Positions 16,990 through 18,604 of a DNA stretch of 18,604 nt are shown here, piece after piece; positions within the stretch are counted from its first letter, which is position 1, and every line of letters starts with the position of its first letter. The notes below the pieces were generated by a model. The model made no database searches. It saw only the letters and a list, made by a program, of their open reading frames with translations, and was not told the DNA's origin. Origin of the DNA: Cymbomonas tetramitiformis (lineage: Eukaryota; Chlorophyta; Pyramimonadophyceae; Pyramimonadales; Pyramimonadaceae); NCBI GenBank assembly GCA_001247695.2, contig LGRX02026997.1:1-18604 (forward strand), in the 5' to 3' direction. Made by a program: the position numbers and the translations under genes.

Positions 16990-17960
16990 ATGTACAGACA
17001 GTACATGGATAATATCGGATACAATGTAGGAAAGGAACCTAAATCAGTCCTACAAAGAAATACATTGTTGTAAGCATGGTATTATCGGAATCGGATCTTT
17101 TTAATTACTCTTTTGGTCAAGTTGCCTAACAGCCACAGAGGTGGCTGCCATGTACGACAAATTTAAACTCAACCCCGAGAGCTTGCACAGCTCTCTACTT
17201 AAGGTAACTCGTCCTTACCATGCCACTTCATGTGTTCAGTCATTTGCTGACTGCAACAACCAATCAGCTGGGATCTGTCATCAGTACTTAAATGTTTCTG
17301 ACTGTCACCTCCCAAGTCTCTCATTTGAATACTCACAGATCTGCTGATGTGACTGTATAACTGAGGTCCTCCTCGATTCCCTCCAGTTATGTTCGACTGA
17401 TCGAATCCTAAATGGTTTCCCACCAATTCTCTCAAGTCTGATCTGCTGTAGGTGCAGATATTCAAATGTCACATTTGAGTCAGTCACTTCTGTCGGTCAC
17501 CTTTGTCAATTCTGCCAGTCACCTGTGTCATTCGGTCATGCTGGTGACTGTCATCATTTCCGGTTGGTGACTGTCATCGTTTCTGTCACTCGTCATTCTG
17601 ACACGCCTGTCTCTCGTACTGACTCGTGATGTACCCTAGTACAACTCTCCCCCCCTTTTAGGCGCGCCTACGTCCTCGCTAGGCTGTCCGGCCCGTATAT
17701 ACATTGTCTGAGGTTTGAGCATGCACTTGTGACAAGAGTCGAGCTACTAAGCTCTCGGTTCTTGGGTTCCGTGCCCCCCAGTCCTCGGGTCTGAGTCCCC
17801 TTCTGCTTGCTAGGTTTTTCCAAAGGCCCTCACCGCCTCACGCTGCCAACGCTCAGACAGATTGGTACGATGGTAATTCCCCAGCTTGCAGGTCTTCTGC
17901 AATCTCGGCGCCCCGAAGCTAGCATGCCTCGGTATCTTGCGGTTCCGTCGCGTACGGGTA
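16990..17960. other. Spacer without a supported gene
   Basis: ACAATGTA (about 17020) and TACATTGT (about 17061) form an imperfect inverted pair. 17470-17600 is rich in GTCAC/GTGAC words, including a tandem GGTGACTGTCATCRTTTC pair at about 17541-17576. A C-run lies at 17649-17655 and TATATA at about 17696. The downstream end of the RING gene's transcript should fall here, but no clear polyadenylation signal is evident. Confidence 0.45.
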
Positions 17961-17966
17961 GTATTC

Positions 17967-18604
17967 TCAGAAGTCCTCCAGTGACCAAGTCGTGGTCACC
18001 AACCAATCAGAAACATGAGTCTCGCGGAAATGCGCTGGTCGTCTACAAAGGGGACACGTGCCAGCAAGATCCAACCACGCAAGGATACAATGCCAATGGC
18101 ATATGCCCCGTCCTGTCCAGCACCTGCATGGAAGAAGAGCGGAGACACAGTTTTGCCACAGCGGCACGGTTGCGGCACATAGCAAGCAGCATAAAACATC
18201 TGCAGGGACTCGTTGATGCATCTCCAGAGGTGAAAAGAGCTCGTCGATGCAGAGTTGGCGAGTCCTTTGCGTTGTGGGCCGTTGAAGCAAAGAACTTGCA
18301 CTGTGGGCTGCTGCTGGGCCACCAGTCTTCGCGTCGGGCTGCACGTGCTGGATTGTTTGCGGAGTAGCACTCGCGCCTGCGTCGTGGGCTGCTGAGGCAT
18401 CAGCCATCGCGCTGGGGTGCACGTGCTGGGCTGCCTGCGGAGCATCGCTTGCACCTGCGTCCTGGGTTGCTGAGCCATCAACCATTGCGTCGGGCTGCTC
18501 GTGCTGAGCTGTCTGCGGAGCACCGATGCTGGGGCAGCTCGCTGCCGTGGGCGGCCGCAGCTCAGCGCCGCTGCTGGGGCAGCTCGCTGCCGTGGGCGGC
18601 CGCG
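17967..18604 (-). CDS. RING-CH zinc-finger protein, 3' part (5' end outside window)
   Basis: The minus-strand frame is open from the right edge to a stop at 17967, so the start is probably beyond the window; the first internal ATG is at 18483-18485. Numbering from that Met, the eight zinc ligands are C100, C103, C120, C122, H130, C133, C144 and C147. The spacing C-x2-C-x16-C-x1-C-x7-H-x2-C-x10-C-x2-C fits the RING-CH (RINGv) class of E3 ubiquitin ligases (MARCH family), with W137 at the usual Trp position. The C-terminus is short (about 25 residues) with no membrane segment, unlike most MARCH proteins, so it may be soluble. The region before the finger is built of about 26-residue repeats (DAGAS-x-AP/TPQ-x3-QHV-x-P; 78-bp DNA units), and further upstream an RPPTAASCPS peptide occurs twice. 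Predicted role: ubiquitin transfer. Substrate unknown. Confidence 0.6.
   Translation of the reverse strand, partial: RPPTAASCPSSGAELRPPTAASCPSIGAPQTAQHEQPDAMVDGSATQDAGASDAPQAAQHVHPSAMADASAAHDAGASATPQTIQHVQPDAKTGGPAAAHSASSLLQRPTTQRTRQLCIDELFSPLEMHQRVPADVLCCLLCAATVPLWQNCVSALLPCRCWTGRGICHWHCILAWLDLAGTCPLCRRPAHFRETHVSDWLVTTTWSLEDF
18330..18604. repeat. Coding tandem repeats in the RING-CH gene
   Basis: About three 78-bp units (CGGGCTGCWCGTGCTGR...GCGGAG cores) cover about 18330-18525. A 46-bp repeat (CTGGGGCAGCTCGCTGCCGT start) occurs at about 18530 and 18576 and reaches the window edge. The 78-bp unit is a multiple of three, keeping the frame. Confidence 0.75.

Noticed and set aside
17807..18367. 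186-codon plus-strand ORF
   Set aside because: It is antisense to the RING-CH gene, whose eight ordered zinc ligands identify the minus strand as coding.

Overview
The window reads as nuclear DNA of a eukaryote, probably an alga or other protist. It is gene-poor and repeat-rich. It carries a spliced gene model with GT..AG introns, an LTR retrotransposon with a target-site duplication, a hAT-like miniature element, satellites, minisatellites and long microsatellites. Nothing looks prokaryotic: there are no operons, Shine-Dalgarno-led gene runs or CRISPR. The species cannot be named from sequence alone.

Layout. 1-900 is a five-unit satellite (165-185 bp period) whose units fold into hairpins. 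1247-1435 is a short hAT-like MITE with a perfect 8-bp target duplication. 1499-2248 (minus) is a GC-rich, disordered hypothetical protein. 2330-3440 has no supportable gene. 3441-3845 holds TA, TG and TGGTCG microsatellites. 3986-4451 is a degenerate ~47-bp tandem repeat with a three-type higher-order order. 4428-4705 (minus) is an exon-like open frame. 5130-7833 (minus) is best explained as a five-exon gene of about 252 codons whose splice phases all agree; its 1.27-kb first intron contains a 34-bp minisatellite of about 28 copies. 8722-9305 (plus) has a TATA box, a candidate 5'-UTR intron and a small coiled-coil ORF. 10460-10901 is a possible LTR preceded by a polypurine tract. 11100-11280 is an AT-rich degenerate repeat and 11577-11685 a 19-bp minisatellite. 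11756-12250 may be a decayed gag-like fragment. 12613-15846 is a complete, young LTR retrotransposon that encodes only one gag-like protein (793 codons) and no polymerase; it sits inside a palindrome-rich satellite (12260-12612 and 15852-16460, 178-bp period). 16542-16937 (minus) is a transposon-protein-like fragment. 17000-17960 has no supported gene. 17967-18604 (minus) is the 3' part of a gene with a RING-CH zinc finger, running off the right edge.

The strongest results are the TGGGG-flanked gag-only retrotransposon, the ACATAAAC-flanked hAT MITE, the phase-consistent spliced gene with a minisatellite in its intron, and the RING-CH protein. There is no sign that the genes form one pathway. 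The region looks like a few host genes separated by mobile and tandem-repeat DNA.
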